NCBI GenBank assembly: GCA_964420995.1
Contig: CAYQUX010000002.1
Span: 1-64,000, forward strand
Origin: Leptolinea sp964420995
GTDB taxonomy: Bacteria; Chloroflexota; Anaerolineae; Anaerolineales; Anaerolineaceae
Direction: 5' to 3'
DNA length: 64,000 nucleotides
The translations under genes were made by a program, and so were the position numbers. Positions 8,340-16,574 of the stretch are shown in pieces (the first letter of the stretch is position 1; every line of letters begins with the position of its first letter). Under the pieces are notes generated by a model. The model saw only the letters and a list, made by a program, of their open reading frames with translations, was not told the origin of the DNA and did no database searches.

Positions 8340-9560
8340 CTAATTCTTTCCACCGCGCATGGCTTCAACCGGTTCCAACCTGGCTGCCATGATTGCCGGA
8401 TATAAAGCCGCCAAAATGGCGACAACAAAAGCGAGAATGGTCAATGTGACAGCATCATTTACCCTGAGATAGGCATAAATTCGTTCGCCAATCAACAAAT
8501 CTGTCGCGCCAACATCGCCAAAATAGAAACCTGTTGTAGATGCATAATAAACCATCATCCCCCCCAGAATTAACCCAGCCAGAATGCCTCCTAAAGCCAG
8601 AAAACCGGATTCCACGAAAAACATGGACATGATCCTTGATCCTTTCATTCCAATGGCAGAAAGGATGCCGATTTCCCTGGTGCGTTCAAAAACAGACATG
8701 ATCAACGTGTTTACAATGACGGTGGCGGTAATTGCCAGTACGATCAGGTAGATGATCATCATGTAACTTCGAGAAAACTCCTCCATTTGCAGAATCATGT
8801 CATTCATTTCAAGGTATGTTTTGATCTGCATTTGATCTGTTTTTAACGCATTGCGCACATTTTCAACCTGTTCCTGATCATGGAGCAATACATAAATAAT
8901 GCTGGCATACCCTTCCGTTTTTGTGATGGCCTGAGCTTTGGCTAAGGGAATCAATACGGTGTAGTCATCAAAAGCGGGAGTGCGGGTGGTAAAAACGCCC
9001 CGAATTTCGAATGTCTGTTGGTCGACGTCACCATTAGAGGTATTGACCATCAGATTGACAGAATCACCGGCGTTCAAGTCCATCTTCCGGGCTAATGCTT
9101 CGCCAATCATGACCCCCGAACGATCGTCGGACTGAATGAAATTGCCAGAGAGTATTTCTTCCCTGAATGCTTCATTGGCGGCAGATTCTGGTTCGATTCC
9201 AAAGAGCCGGATACCATTGGTTTCATTCTTGTTCGCGATGATTCCACTGGCGATCAGGCGGGGAGTTGCCACCGAGACCTGACTCAGGGAAGATATTTTG
9301 GCTGCAACTTCATCCGGATTGCCAATTAAATCCTCAAAAGCCAGGCTGCTCTTTGCTTCATTGTAGGTTTTTGCCTGCACCTGCATATGCCCGCTCTGCA
9401 ATTTCACGGCGGATTCCATTGAATACCGTACCTCACCTGAAATAACGGCCGCCATCAAAAGTAATAGAGCCAGTCCAATTCCAAGTGCCAACGATGAAAA
9501 GAAAGAACGCCGTTTGTTTCGTAAAAGATCACGATATGCCATCTTTATGATCTGGGTCAT
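8340..9560 (-). CDS. FtsX-like ABC permease (MacB-type), second of the pair
   Basis: About 406 residues, with the layout of MacB-type permeases: one N-terminal membrane helix (near 20-40), a large extracytoplasmic domain (about 45-260), and three C-terminal helices near 270-400. The cytoplasmic loop FERTREIGILSAIGMKGSRI is the FtsX-family coupling helix. The start chosen is the ATG at 9560, with GAGG six bases upstream. A GTG at 9572 that overlaps the previous stop would add four residues. It is related to the neighbouring permease 9569-10798 (both have FERTREIG), so the two probably form a heterodimer. Confidence 0.88.
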   Translation of the reverse strand: MTQIIKMAYRDLLRNKRRSFFSSLALGIGLALLLLMAAVISGEVRYSMESAVKLQSGHMQVQAKTYNEAKSSLAFEDLIGNPDEVAAKISSLSQVSVATPRLIASGIIANKNETNGIRLFGIEPESAANEAFREEILSGNFIQSDDRSGVMIGEALARKMDLNAGDSVNLMVNTSNGDVDQQTFEIRGVFTTRTPAFDDYTVLIPLAKAQAITKTEGYASIIYVLLHDQEQVENVRNALKTDQMQIKTYLEMNDMILQMEEFSRSYMMIIYLIVLAITATVIVNTLIMSVFERTREIGILSAIGMKGSRIMSMFFVESGFLALGGILAGLILGGMMVYYASTTGFYFGDVGATDLLIGERIYAYLRVNDAVTLTILAFVVAILAALYPAIMAARLEPVEAMRGGKN

Positions 9561-9568
9561 CTTGAACC

Positions 9569-10798
9569 TCACACGGTATGCAAAGCAGCAGCCGGCTCTT
9601 TAAGAGAAGCCGTCCGGGCTGGATATAGTGAAGAGAAAATCGCGATTACCAACACAGTGATAACGCGTTGCCAAATTTTTTCCAATCCCAATGTGGAATA
9701 AACCCGCCCTTTTATCAAGGCCGTATAGTCTGTCATCCCGGCAAATTGACTGTAATCAAATCCGACTCTCGCGAAAATACTATTGATGATCAAGCCTAAT
9801 GCCACTCCGAAAACCAATCCAACCAGACCCATCATAGTGCCTTCAAGAATGAACATCCAGCCGATCTGCCGTGGTTTGATCCCCAGTGCTCCCAAAACGC
9901 CGATCTCCCGGGTTCGCTCAAAAACAGCCATAAGCAGCATATTCAATATTCCAATTCCCGCGATGGCAAGAATAATCACACCGAAAATATCCATAACCTT
10001 GTTCTTGCGTTCAATCGTTGCGCTCATTTCAGGGAAGTTTTTCACCCATGAATCGATCTCGTAACCAGAGACTTCCATCTCGAGTTTGCGGATGACAGTA
10101 TCTTCTTCACCCAGATTCTTCAAGAACAATACGATCTCTGTCGATTTACCATCCAGACCAAAAAGGTAACCGGCTTCATCAATCGTTACGTATACTGTCC
10201 TTTTTTCAATTTCCGGCAGACCGACATCATAAATTCCGGTGATTGTCACCGATCGCTTGATTGGCTGGTTATGCGAGTCGTTGCCGGCCATGGTGACCCT
10301 ATCTCCAACCGTTACCTCCATGGCATCCGCCAAACCTTTTCCAATCAAGATCATATCTTTATCACCCATAATGAGGTCACGCCCTACAGTAATATTGGCC
10401 GAGACCAGGCTAGTGTCTTTTTCTCTTTCTGGTTCCAATCCGGTTACGGTTACCGAAAATGCACCTTTGCGGTTGGTTAGAATACCGCCGGTATTGATCC
10501 GGCGGGAAGCCAGAGCAACATCAGGCAGTTTGCCCGCTTCATCAAGGACAAGCCTGTCATTCGCCAGGGGCAGCATGTGTTTGTTGCCGTTTTTCTCGCG
10601 ATAACCGACCGCATGCACCTGAACGTTTCCACCCAGGATTTTTACCGCATTGGCATAAATGGCATCATTGAATCCAATCATCAAGCCATCATATATCATC
10701 ATCATGGCCAAACTTAGCATGATCGCAGATACAACAATCCAAGTCCGGCGTTTATGGCGCCAAATATTGCGCCAGGCCAGAAGAAAATATAATTTCAT
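9569..10798 (-). CDS. FtsX-like ABC permease (MacB-type), first of the pair
   Basis: A 409-residue permease. It has an N-terminal helix after LAWRNIWRHKRRTW, a long outer domain, and three C-terminal helices separated by the coupling motif FERTREIGVLGALGIKPRQI near 288-307. AAAGGAGC lies just before the ATG. It is the second gene of the operon, behind the TetR gene, and its stop overlaps or touches the next permease start. With the ATPase and the lipoprotein adaptor it makes a complete MacAB-like efflux or lipoprotein-release machine. Drug, peptide or lipid substrates are all possible. Confidence 0.88.
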   Translation of the reverse strand: MKLYFLLAWRNIWRHKRRTWIVVSAIMLSLAMMMIYDGLMIGFNDAIYANAVKILGGNVQVHAVGYREKNGNKHMLPLANDRLVLDEAGKLPDVALASRRINTGGILTNRKGAFSVTVTGLEPEREKDTSLVSANITVGRDLIMGDKDMILIGKGLADAMEVTVGDRVTMAGNDSHNQPIKRSVTITGIYDVGLPEIEKRTVYVTIDEAGYLFGLDGKSTEIVLFLKNLGEEDTVIRKLEMEVSGYEIDSWVKNFPEMSATIERKNKVMDIFGVIILAIAGIGILNMLLMAVFERTREIGVLGALGIKPRQIGWMFILEGTMMGLVGLVFGVALGLIINSIFARVGFDYSQFAGMTDYTALIKGRVYSTLGLEKIWQRVITVLVIAIFSSLYPARTASLKEPAAALHTV

Positions 10799-10809
10799 CG
10801 AATGCTCCT

Positions 10810-10850
10810 TTAATGAACCGGTTACATAATGGTGTAACGTTTTTCATTAA
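10810..10850. promoter_or_regulatory. inverted repeat between tetR and the ABC genes
   Basis: Two nested arm pairs share one centre: TTAATGAA (10810-10817) with TTCATTAA (10843-10850), and GTTACA (10821-10826) with TGTAAC (10833-10838). It overlaps the tetR stop codon and lies ahead of the permease Shine-Dalgarno. It could be an internal operator, a processing hairpin or a weak attenuator. Confidence 0.45.
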
Positions 10851-11554
10851 TCGGTCAATGGGATCCATTCACGCATGGCTTCCAGATCAATCAGGTGGAT
10901 CGAGCCAGATTCAGCTCCCAAAATCCGTTCTATGGCGTCTGTATACGCCCGGATAACCTGATCCATTTCATCCATTGCCGCAGATCCGTTCCCAGGAGGA
11001 TCGGAATTAACGCGCAGAAGAATATATCCGAGTGAGTCACTCATCTGAGTCATTAATGCGTAGACAAGTTTCCCCAACATATCGGGAAAACTCGTGTGAT
11101 AAACATTTTTTTCAATTCCCTCCTGAAAAATGCGGTTTAGCAATTCACCAAGATGTAATGCGGATGAAGTGAGCATTTTTTGCCGTACAATGGCATTTTC
11201 ATCTGAATACCAGACCTTGAGAATTGCCATCATGTAGTCTTTCTGCCCTGATTTCCACAACATTCCCGCCTGGATGATCCGTTCCAGTTTTTGAGTCGGT
11301 GATAACGTCTCGTCATCCACAATTGGAGAGACTACTTTCATTCCCTGTTCGCTTGTTCGTTCCAGCAATGATTCCAGCAAAGCAGGTTTTGAGGAAAAAT
11401 AATGAAAAAATGCCCCCTTGGAAATCCCAAGATCATTGGTAATGTCTTGAATCGACATGTTTTCATAGCCGATGGTATAGATCAACCGTTGGGCGCAATC
11501 TAAAATTTCGTTTAACTTCGCCTGTTGAGCGGCTGTGTCAACTTTACGTGCCAT
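10847..11554 (-). CDS. TetR/AcrR-family repressor of the ABC export operon
   Basis: A 235-residue regulator. The N-terminal helix-turn-helix (IGYENMSIQDITNDLGISKG then AFFHYFSSKPALLESLL, about 28-65) is textbook TetR. The rest is the ligand-binding and dimer domain, with little family conservation. The start is the ATG at 11554 (MARKVDTA), preceded by AAGG at a six-base spacing. A further upstream ATG would read through the promoter and operator and is rejected. A 27-bp palindrome (11563-11589) covers the leader, so the gene should repress itself and, by read-through, the four export genes 48 bases downstream. The inducer is likely a transported compound. Confidence 0.92.
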   Translation of the reverse strand: MARKVDTAAQQAKLNEILDCAQRLIYTIGYENMSIQDITNDLGISKGAFFHYFSSKPALLESLLERTSEQGMKVVSPIVDDETLSPTQKLERIIQAGMLWKSGQKDYMMAILKVWYSDENAIVRQKMLTSSALHLGELLNRIFQEGIEKNVYHTSFPDMLGKLVYALMTQMSDSLGYILLRVNSDPPGNGSAAMDEMDQVIRAYTDAIERILGAESGSIHLIDLEAMREWIPLTD

Positions 11555-11562
11555 ATTTTTCC

Positions 11563-11589
11563 TTATTAAACCGACCGTCGGTTTAATAA
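11563..11589. promoter_or_regulatory. 27-bp perfect palindrome, TetR operator
   Basis: Two 13-bp arms around one central base: the left arm TTATTAAACCGAC (11563-11575) is the exact complement of 11577-11589. It sits between the -10 box (11592-11597 on the minus strand) and the tetR start at 11554, covering the expected transcription start. That is the usual place for an autorepressor operator. Confidence 0.85.
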
Positions 11590-11591
11590 AG

Positions 11592-11620
11592 ACTATACAT
11601 CTCACAAAAAAACCTGTCAA
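11592..11620 (-). promoter_or_regulatory. consensus promoter of tetR-ABC operon
   Basis: On the minus strand, TTGACA (11620-11615) and TATAGT (11597-11592) are separated by exactly 17 bases. This is a near-perfect sigma-70-type promoter. Its -35 box is part of the stem of the hairpin at 11607-11638. Confidence 0.85.
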
Positions 11621-11638
11621 TATGTTGACAGGTTTTTT
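11607..11638. terminator. 14-bp hairpin with T/A tails after the ZIP gene
   Basis: Arms 11607-11620 and 11625-11638 are perfectly complementary around a four-base loop and carry A/T runs at both ends, so it can terminate on either strand. It lies 22 bases past the ZIP stop codon. The left arm doubles as the -35 element of the tetR promoter. Confidence 0.85.
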
Positions 11639-11659
11639 TCACCGATTTTACAAAATGCA

Positions 11660-12475
11660 TCAACCGAGAGCAACATCCAGGATCATCATGACCGCGAAAC
11701 CAAGCATGACACCAATGGTCGCATGATGAATATCTGTTTTTTCCATTTGCGCTTCAGGGATCAATTCTTCCACCACCACATAGATCATAGCGCCGGCGGC
11801 AAAGGCTAAGGCATATGGAAGTATCGGCCGCATTAAGATCACCGCCGCCGCGCCAATCACACCGGCAATGGGTTCAACAATACCGGATGCCTGCCCCATC
11901 ATAAAACTCTTCCACCGGCTTAACCCCTCACGGCGCAGCGGGACGGCGACCGCCAATCCTTCAGGGAAATTCTGGATACCAATGCCCAGAGCAAGTGCAA
12001 CAGCGCCTGAAAGGTCTGCGGATGGTAATCCGGCGGCAATGGCGCCGAACGCCACACCCACGGCCAGTCCTTCAGGGAAGTTATGTAATGTGATCGCCAG
12101 CACCAGCAATACACTGCGCTGCCATTTGGTTTTTATACCTTCCGCCTCTTCATCAGGAAATCCGACGTGCAAATGGGGAAGTACTTTATCAACCGCCCAG
12201 AGAAATACGCCGCCCAGCAGAAATCCGACAACTGCTGGAACCCAGGCAATACCTCCTTCGGCTTCCGTCATTTCAATCGCGGGCGCCAGCAGTGACCAGT
12301 AACTGGCCGCGATCATCACCCCTGCCGCGAATCCCAATAATGAATCCAGCAGGCGTCTATTTACCGATTTAAAACCAAATACCGTGGCAGCCCCCAGCGC
12401 TGTAATTAACCAGGTGAATAACGTCGCGCCCAGCGCCTGCCAGATTGGATGAAGTGATTGAAACCAGGTTATCAT
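11660..12475 (-). CDS. ZIP family divalent metal transporter, GufA type
   Basis: A 271-residue inner-membrane protein with about eight hydrophobic helices, predicted to import zinc or a related divalent cation. The metal-site helices are clear: LHNFPEGLAVG near 130-140 (helix IV) and QNFPEGLAVAVPLRREG near 168-184 (helix V). The second motif starts with Gln rather than His, as is usual in the GufA/ZupT-like branch. A short acidic and His-containing loop (LPHLHVGFPDEEAEG near 99-113) sits between helices III and IV, where ZIP proteins keep a variable metal loop. The gene is single, with its own terminator. Metal specificity is not readable. Confidence 0.9.
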   Translation of the reverse strand: MITWFQSLHPIWQALGATLFTWLITALGAATVFGFKSVNRRLLDSLLGFAAGVMIAASYWSLLAPAIEMTEAEGGIAWVPAVVGFLLGGVFLWAVDKVLPHLHVGFPDEEAEGIKTKWQRSVLLVLAITLHNFPEGLAVGVAFGAIAAGLPSADLSGAVALALGIGIQNFPEGLAVAVPLRREGLSRWKSFMMGQASGIVEPIAGVIGAAAVILMRPILPYALAFAAGAMIYVVVEELIPEAQMEKTDIHHATIGVMLGFAVMMILDVALG

Positions 12476-12675
12476 TTGTATGTCCTTATCTAAAGAATCT
12501 CCACCGCTCTCATCTTTTCACATACCTTTTTGGATATTTTTACAAATAATAAATACCCTTTCATGGCGGTGCTCATTACTTTGAAAATTTATATATGCTC
12601 GATTGTACTGACCACGCGCGTAAAAATCAAATTTTCCGCGCACTATCTTAACCATATCCAGTACGGTTGTCAGGA

Positions 12676-12972
12676 TTACCGCGCAATCATTATATTTCCC
12701 TGCCAGCTAGAGTGGTGATGAAAACTCTTCATATCCTGAACGTCGTAAAGGAAATAGGTCACCGGTGACAATCCGATTCCAACATAATAGAGACAGTGCC
12801 CATTCAACGCGAAATGTCTTTCACGGATCTGCCAGGGTCCCTCAAGGTAGCAAGCGGGAAAATGCAATCTAAACACCATTCCGGTATTCGTCCATGCGCT
12901 CCGCAGGCATATGATTTTCCCGTCTATTTCCCTTCCTGCCTGGTAAACATCGGGGGCAATACAGAGTTCAAT
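12676..12972 (-). pseudogene. possible decayed small gene, unrecognised
   Basis: The minus strand has an open frame from 12972 down to 12676. It reads as a plausible folded peptide (for example GKIICLRSAWTNTGMVFRLH, then GHCLYYVGIGLSPVTYFLYD) but lacks a good start with a ribosome site. An ATG near 12980 (MSELNSVLPP) in a shifted frame precedes it, so one indel could have broken a gene of about 100 codons. No family is recognised. The remaining parts of 12476-13060 hold nothing convincing. Chance remains possible. Confidence 0.3.
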
Positions 12973-13060
12973 TCAGACATATGGTTACACCAACCCCCGG
13001 GCAGCATGAGCGTGCTCCACGGTTTCGCTCAGTACTTCGCTTCAGCCCGGTAAATACCAC

Positions 13061-14233
13061 TCATAAAGATCGTATGACCCGGGAATAAACGGAACACGCT
13101 TCAAGTATCTGGTTTATTTCACAACGTTCATTACGCATATGCGCCAGTTTATGTTCACCTGGCCCAAAACCAATGGTTGGGATACCCTGTGAGACTGTAG
13201 CCACCGCGTTTGTGCTGAAATCCCAGTAATCAAATTTCTGCGGTTCCTGACCATAGACATCCAGGCTGGCATTAATGAAAGCTTTCGCCAGATCGCTTTC
13301 CAGGCTGATCTCCCATGCGGGATGCAAGGGGCGATAGGTGATAGGCTCACCTGTCCAGGTCTTTCGCTGAATGGTATCAATCTCCCAGGTCGAGTCCTTA
13401 CCGGCCACGATGTTCTCCATCTCATCACGCACGGTCTGTTCTGTTTCACCCACCACCATCCTGCGGTCAAGGTATATCTGGCACTCTGATGGTACGGCAT
13501 TCAAAGAGACGCTCTTACAGGAAATTTGCGAAAGAACCAGGGTTCCATGCCGTCCTGAATTTTTAAACAGATCCAGATTGGTCTGCTCAACCCGTTGAAT
13601 GATCTCAGCCATTTCGTATATGGCGTTTCTGCCCTTTTCCGGCGCAGAGCCATGCGCGGAGATCCCGTGCGTGGTAACAACAATCTGCGCTTTTCCTTTA
13701 TGTCCAATCGCAATCAGATTGGCTGACGGTTCGCAAATAACGGCGTAATCCGGGCGTTTCCTGATTCCCTCGAGCACCCGTTTCAGGGCTTCCCCATCGC
13801 AGTCTTCCTCAAAGGTGGAACAGGACACATACACCGTTTTGCCTTCCAGCCAGCCGCTGCTTTTGGCCAGCGCCGCCGCGAAAACAGAAGCCGCGGCGCC
13901 AGCTTTCATATCCACAGAACCGCGCCCCCACAAAAAGCCGTTCTTGATTTCGCCGCTAAATGGCGGCACATCCCACTCATCAGCGTCCAGCACCTGCACG
14001 GTATCAATGTGCGAATCAAACAGGATGACCCTATCCCCATGTCCCACCCGTCCGATGACGTTTCCATAGCGGTCGATGGTCACATCGTCAAAATCCAGCG
14101 CTTTCATCGTTTCTGCAATGAAACGGATCGCGTTTCCCTCTTCTCCGGAGTAGCTCTTAATCTGTATCAGTTTCTGTGTAAATTCAATCAGGTCTTTTGA
14201 TATTTCAGCATTAACAATATTGTTGCCGGTCAT
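13061..14233 (-). CDS. M20-family peptidase/deacylase, YgeY-like
   Basis: A 390-residue zinc hydrolase of the ArgE/DapE/carboxypeptidase clan. Metal ligands sit in the usual order: FDSHIDTV near 72-79 (HxD), GRGSVDMKAG near 107-116 (bridging Asp), TFEEDCDG near 140-147 (catalytic Glu and metal Glu), then CEP near 166, and a late GPGEHKLAHMRNE near 353-365 carrying the C-terminal His. The lid domain has HGISAHGSAPEKGRNAIYEM. Wording and length match the YgeY branch, which elsewhere is tied to selenium-dependent purine or amino acid use. No such genes are nearby. AAAGGAGATT precedes the ATG. Substrate uncertain. Confidence 0.85.
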   Translation of the reverse strand: MTGNNIVNAEISKDLIEFTQKLIQIKSYSGEEGNAIRFIAETMKALDFDDVTIDRYGNVIGRVGHGDRVILFDSHIDTVQVLDADEWDVPPFSGEIKNGFLWGRGSVDMKAGAAASVFAAALAKSSGWLEGKTVYVSCSTFEEDCDGEALKRVLEGIRKRPDYAVICEPSANLIAIGHKGKAQIVVTTHGISAHGSAPEKGRNAIYEMAEIIQRVEQTNLDLFKNSGRHGTLVLSQISCKSVSLNAVPSECQIYLDRRMVVGETEQTVRDEMENIVAGKDSTWEIDTIQRKTWTGEPITYRPLHPAWEISLESDLAKAFINASLDVYGQEPQKFDYWDFSTNAVATVSQGIPTIGFGPGEHKLAHMRNERCEINQILEACSVYSRVIRSL

Positions 14234-14384
14234 TTCTTTGAATCTCCTTTAATGGCAGGTACGATGCATGGTAAAGATCAGGTGAATTGTATATCAACAC
14301 AGTACTATTGTTCACCGTTAATATTTCTCTTACATTTTTGGCTTACAATTATCTCAATTAATCTTATTTCTCAGGGGAATTACT

Positions 14385-16256
14385 ATGGTAGATATGGAAA
14401 TTCCGTCTTCATCCATGCCCTTCCGGGCGGAAACCCGGCAGTTGTTAAATATCCTTATTCACTCACTTTACACCGATCGTGAAATCTTCCTGCGTGAATT
14501 GATCTCCAATGCTTCCGACGCGTTGACACGTATGAATTTTGAAATGCTCACCAACCGGGACGTTCTCGACCCGGAAGCCGAACTGGGTATCTGGATAACG
14601 ACTGATCCCTCCGCCCGTACGCTGACCATTCGCGATACCGGCATCGGCCTGACCCGCCATGAAATGGAAGAAAATCTGGGTACCATTGCCCACTCCGGCG
14701 CGGCTGCTTTCATGCAGGCAGCCGGGCAAAACGAAAACACTGATCTTTCCAATATCATCGGCCAGTTCGGTGTGGGGTTCTATTCCGTGTTTATGGTGGC
14801 AGATAAAGTGGAAGTGGCCTCACATTCCTTTTATAAAGAAGAGCCATCTGCCCTGTGGACTTCGGATGGGAAGGAAAACTTCAACATTCAGGCATTTGAA
14901 AAACCAGACCGCGGTACTCAGATCACGGTATATCTGAAAGAAGATGCCACAGAATTTACTGATGAAAGCCGCCTTCGCCAGTTGATTCAACGGCATAACG
15001 ATTATGTGGCCTTCCCCATCTATGTGGGCTCATCAACGGAACAGGTTAACCGGCAAACAGCCCTGTGGAGGCAGAATTCGCAGCAGATTACTCCGCAGGA
15101 TGCCAATGAATTTTACAAACAATTTACCCTTGACCAGAAAGAACCATTAACCTATACGCATCTCGCGGTGGATGCCCCTGTGCAGGCGTATGCGTTGCTC
15201 TTCATTCCGGCCAGCGCGGAACACTACCTGTATGCCCCGCGCAAGCAGGACGGATTGCGGTTATACGCCCGGAAAATACTCATCCAGGATTATTTCCGCG
15301 ACCTTCTTCCGGAATATCTGCGTTTTGTTCAGGGTATCGTCGATTCCGAGGACATTCCCCTGAACATTTCCCGTGAAACGATCCAATCCAACCGCCTGTT
15401 AATGCAATTAAAAAAACTGGTAACCGGCAGGGCCATCGATATGATTCGCCGGCTCGCACAGGAAAAACCTGAAGAGTACAATGATTTTTGGAATCTTTTC
15501 GGACGTTACCTGAAAGAGGGAGTCGCCTCTGATTTCGCGGATTATGACGATCTCGTTCCCCTTCTGCGCTTCCACAGTCTTCATCATACCGAAGACCTGA
15601 TCTCTCTGGAGACGTACCTCGCTGAACGGCGCGAAGGACAGGACAAGATTTATTACATTCTTGGTGAAGATGACCACTCCATTATTCACAGTCCCCATCT
15701 TGACCTGGTGCGTCAGAGGGATCTGGATGTTCTTTTACTGACCGATCCGCTGGATTCATTTATGCTTCTGGCACTCAAGAAATATAAAGATATTCCACTT
15801 GTAAATGTTTCTGACCGCGACGCTGACCTCGGGGAAGTGGTTAAACCCGCAGAAACGGAAGCCGCGCCTGTCTCCGAAGAAACGGCAAGCACGCTGATAT
15901 CACGTTTCAAGAACCGACTTGGCACGAAAGTCGCTGATGTACGTACCACCGACCGGTTGATCGAATCCCCCGCCCGCCTTGTTGACCCGGATAATAGCCC
16001 GGCGCCGGAAATCCAGCGTGTGTACCAGATGATGAACCAACCGCTGGAAGTGCCCCGCAAAGTACTAGAAATTAACCCGCGGCATACCATTCTCGTCCGT
16101 ATGGCCGCCCTTCCGGATGAATCTGAACTGGTTTCCCTTCTGGTCGAACAGGTCTACGAGAACGCTCTGCTAATTGAAGGCCTGCACCCTGACCCGGCGG
16201 AAATGATCGGCCGAATTCAGAAGATAATGGCAGCCACATTGGATAAGCCATCGTGA
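14385..16256 (+). CDS. htpG: Hsp90 chaperone HtpG
   Basis: The cytoplasmic ATP-dependent chaperone, 623 residues, nearly the same as E. coli HtpG (624). The N-terminal GHKL ATPase has ELISNASDALTRMNFE near 38-53 (Asn/Asp for ATP and Mg), DTGIGLTRHEMEENLGTIAHSG (about 86-107) and GQFGVGFYSVFMVADKV near 126-142. The middle domain includes GIVDSEDIPLNISRETIQSN near 325-344. The C-terminal dimer domain is more divergent, with a linker rich in Ala, Glu and Ser near 490-510. AGGGGA precedes the ATG. Monocistronic. Confidence 0.97.
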   Translation: MVDMEIPSSSMPFRAETRQLLNILIHSLYTDREIFLRELISNASDALTRMNFEMLTNRDVLDPEAELGIWITTDPSARTLTIRDTGIGLTRHEMEENLGTIAHSGAAAFMQAAGQNENTDLSNIIGQFGVGFYSVFMVADKVEVASHSFYKEEPSALWTSDGKENFNIQAFEKPDRGTQITVYLKEDATEFTDESRLRQLIQRHNDYVAFPIYVGSSTEQVNRQTALWRQNSQQITPQDANEFYKQFTLDQKEPLTYTHLAVDAPVQAYALLFIPASAEHYLYAPRKQDGLRLYARKILIQDYFRDLLPEYLRFVQGIVDSEDIPLNISRETIQSNRLLMQLKKLVTGRAIDMIRRLAQEKPEEYNDFWNLFGRYLKEGVASDFADYDDLVPLLRFHSLHHTEDLISLETYLAERREGQDKIYYILGEDDHSIIHSPHLDLVRQRDLDVLLLTDPLDSFMLLALKKYKDIPLVNVSDRDADLGEVVKPAETEAAPVSEETASTLISRFKNRLGTKVADVRTTDRLIESPARLVDPDNSPAPEIQRVYQMMNQPLEVPRKVLEINPRHTILVRMAALPDESELVSLLVEQVYENALLIEGLHPDPAEMIGRIQKIMAATLDKPS

Positions 16257-16300
16257 TAGCAGGTTCCATCGACTAAACAGGGTACTCCTATTGTTTTTTT

Positions 16301-16334
16301 ACGACCTGTCAGACTAATTATCATGACAGGTCGT
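16301..16334. other. 10-bp perfect hairpin in the htpG to ACS interval
   Basis: ACGACCTGTC (16301-16310) pairs with GACAGGTCGT (16325-16334). The T run precedes rather than follows the stem on the plus strand, so it is not a standard terminator for htpG. A second 7-bp pair (CAACCGG 16475-16481 with CCGGTTG 16496-16502) lies further on. Nothing coding is visible in 16257-16574. Confidence 0.5.
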
Positions 16335-16574
16335 TTGTATGTTGCCCCACTTCATGCCGTCGAATATACACCTTTTGGGATATGACATTCCTCCTGTCCA
16401 ATCCTATCAAAATCATCATTAATGCTACCGGCAAATTCAACCGTTTTGTCGTAAAATAATCACGATAATCTTTTCAACCGGTAGAATTTGTTTCTCCGGT
16501 TGGTTTTGTGTGAATCAAGTTGATAGGTTTTGATAGTAATTATTAAAAATACATTCCTTTAGGAGGAACCTGAC

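Noticed and set aside
11555..11620. Longer TetR protein starting at the ATG at 11620
   Set aside because: It would translate through the consensus promoter and operator; the ATG at 11554 has a ribosome site and the usual family start.
16301..16334. Rho-independent terminator of htpG
   Set aside because: The T run is on the upstream side of the stem; downstream bases are not a T tract. Recorded only as a hairpin.
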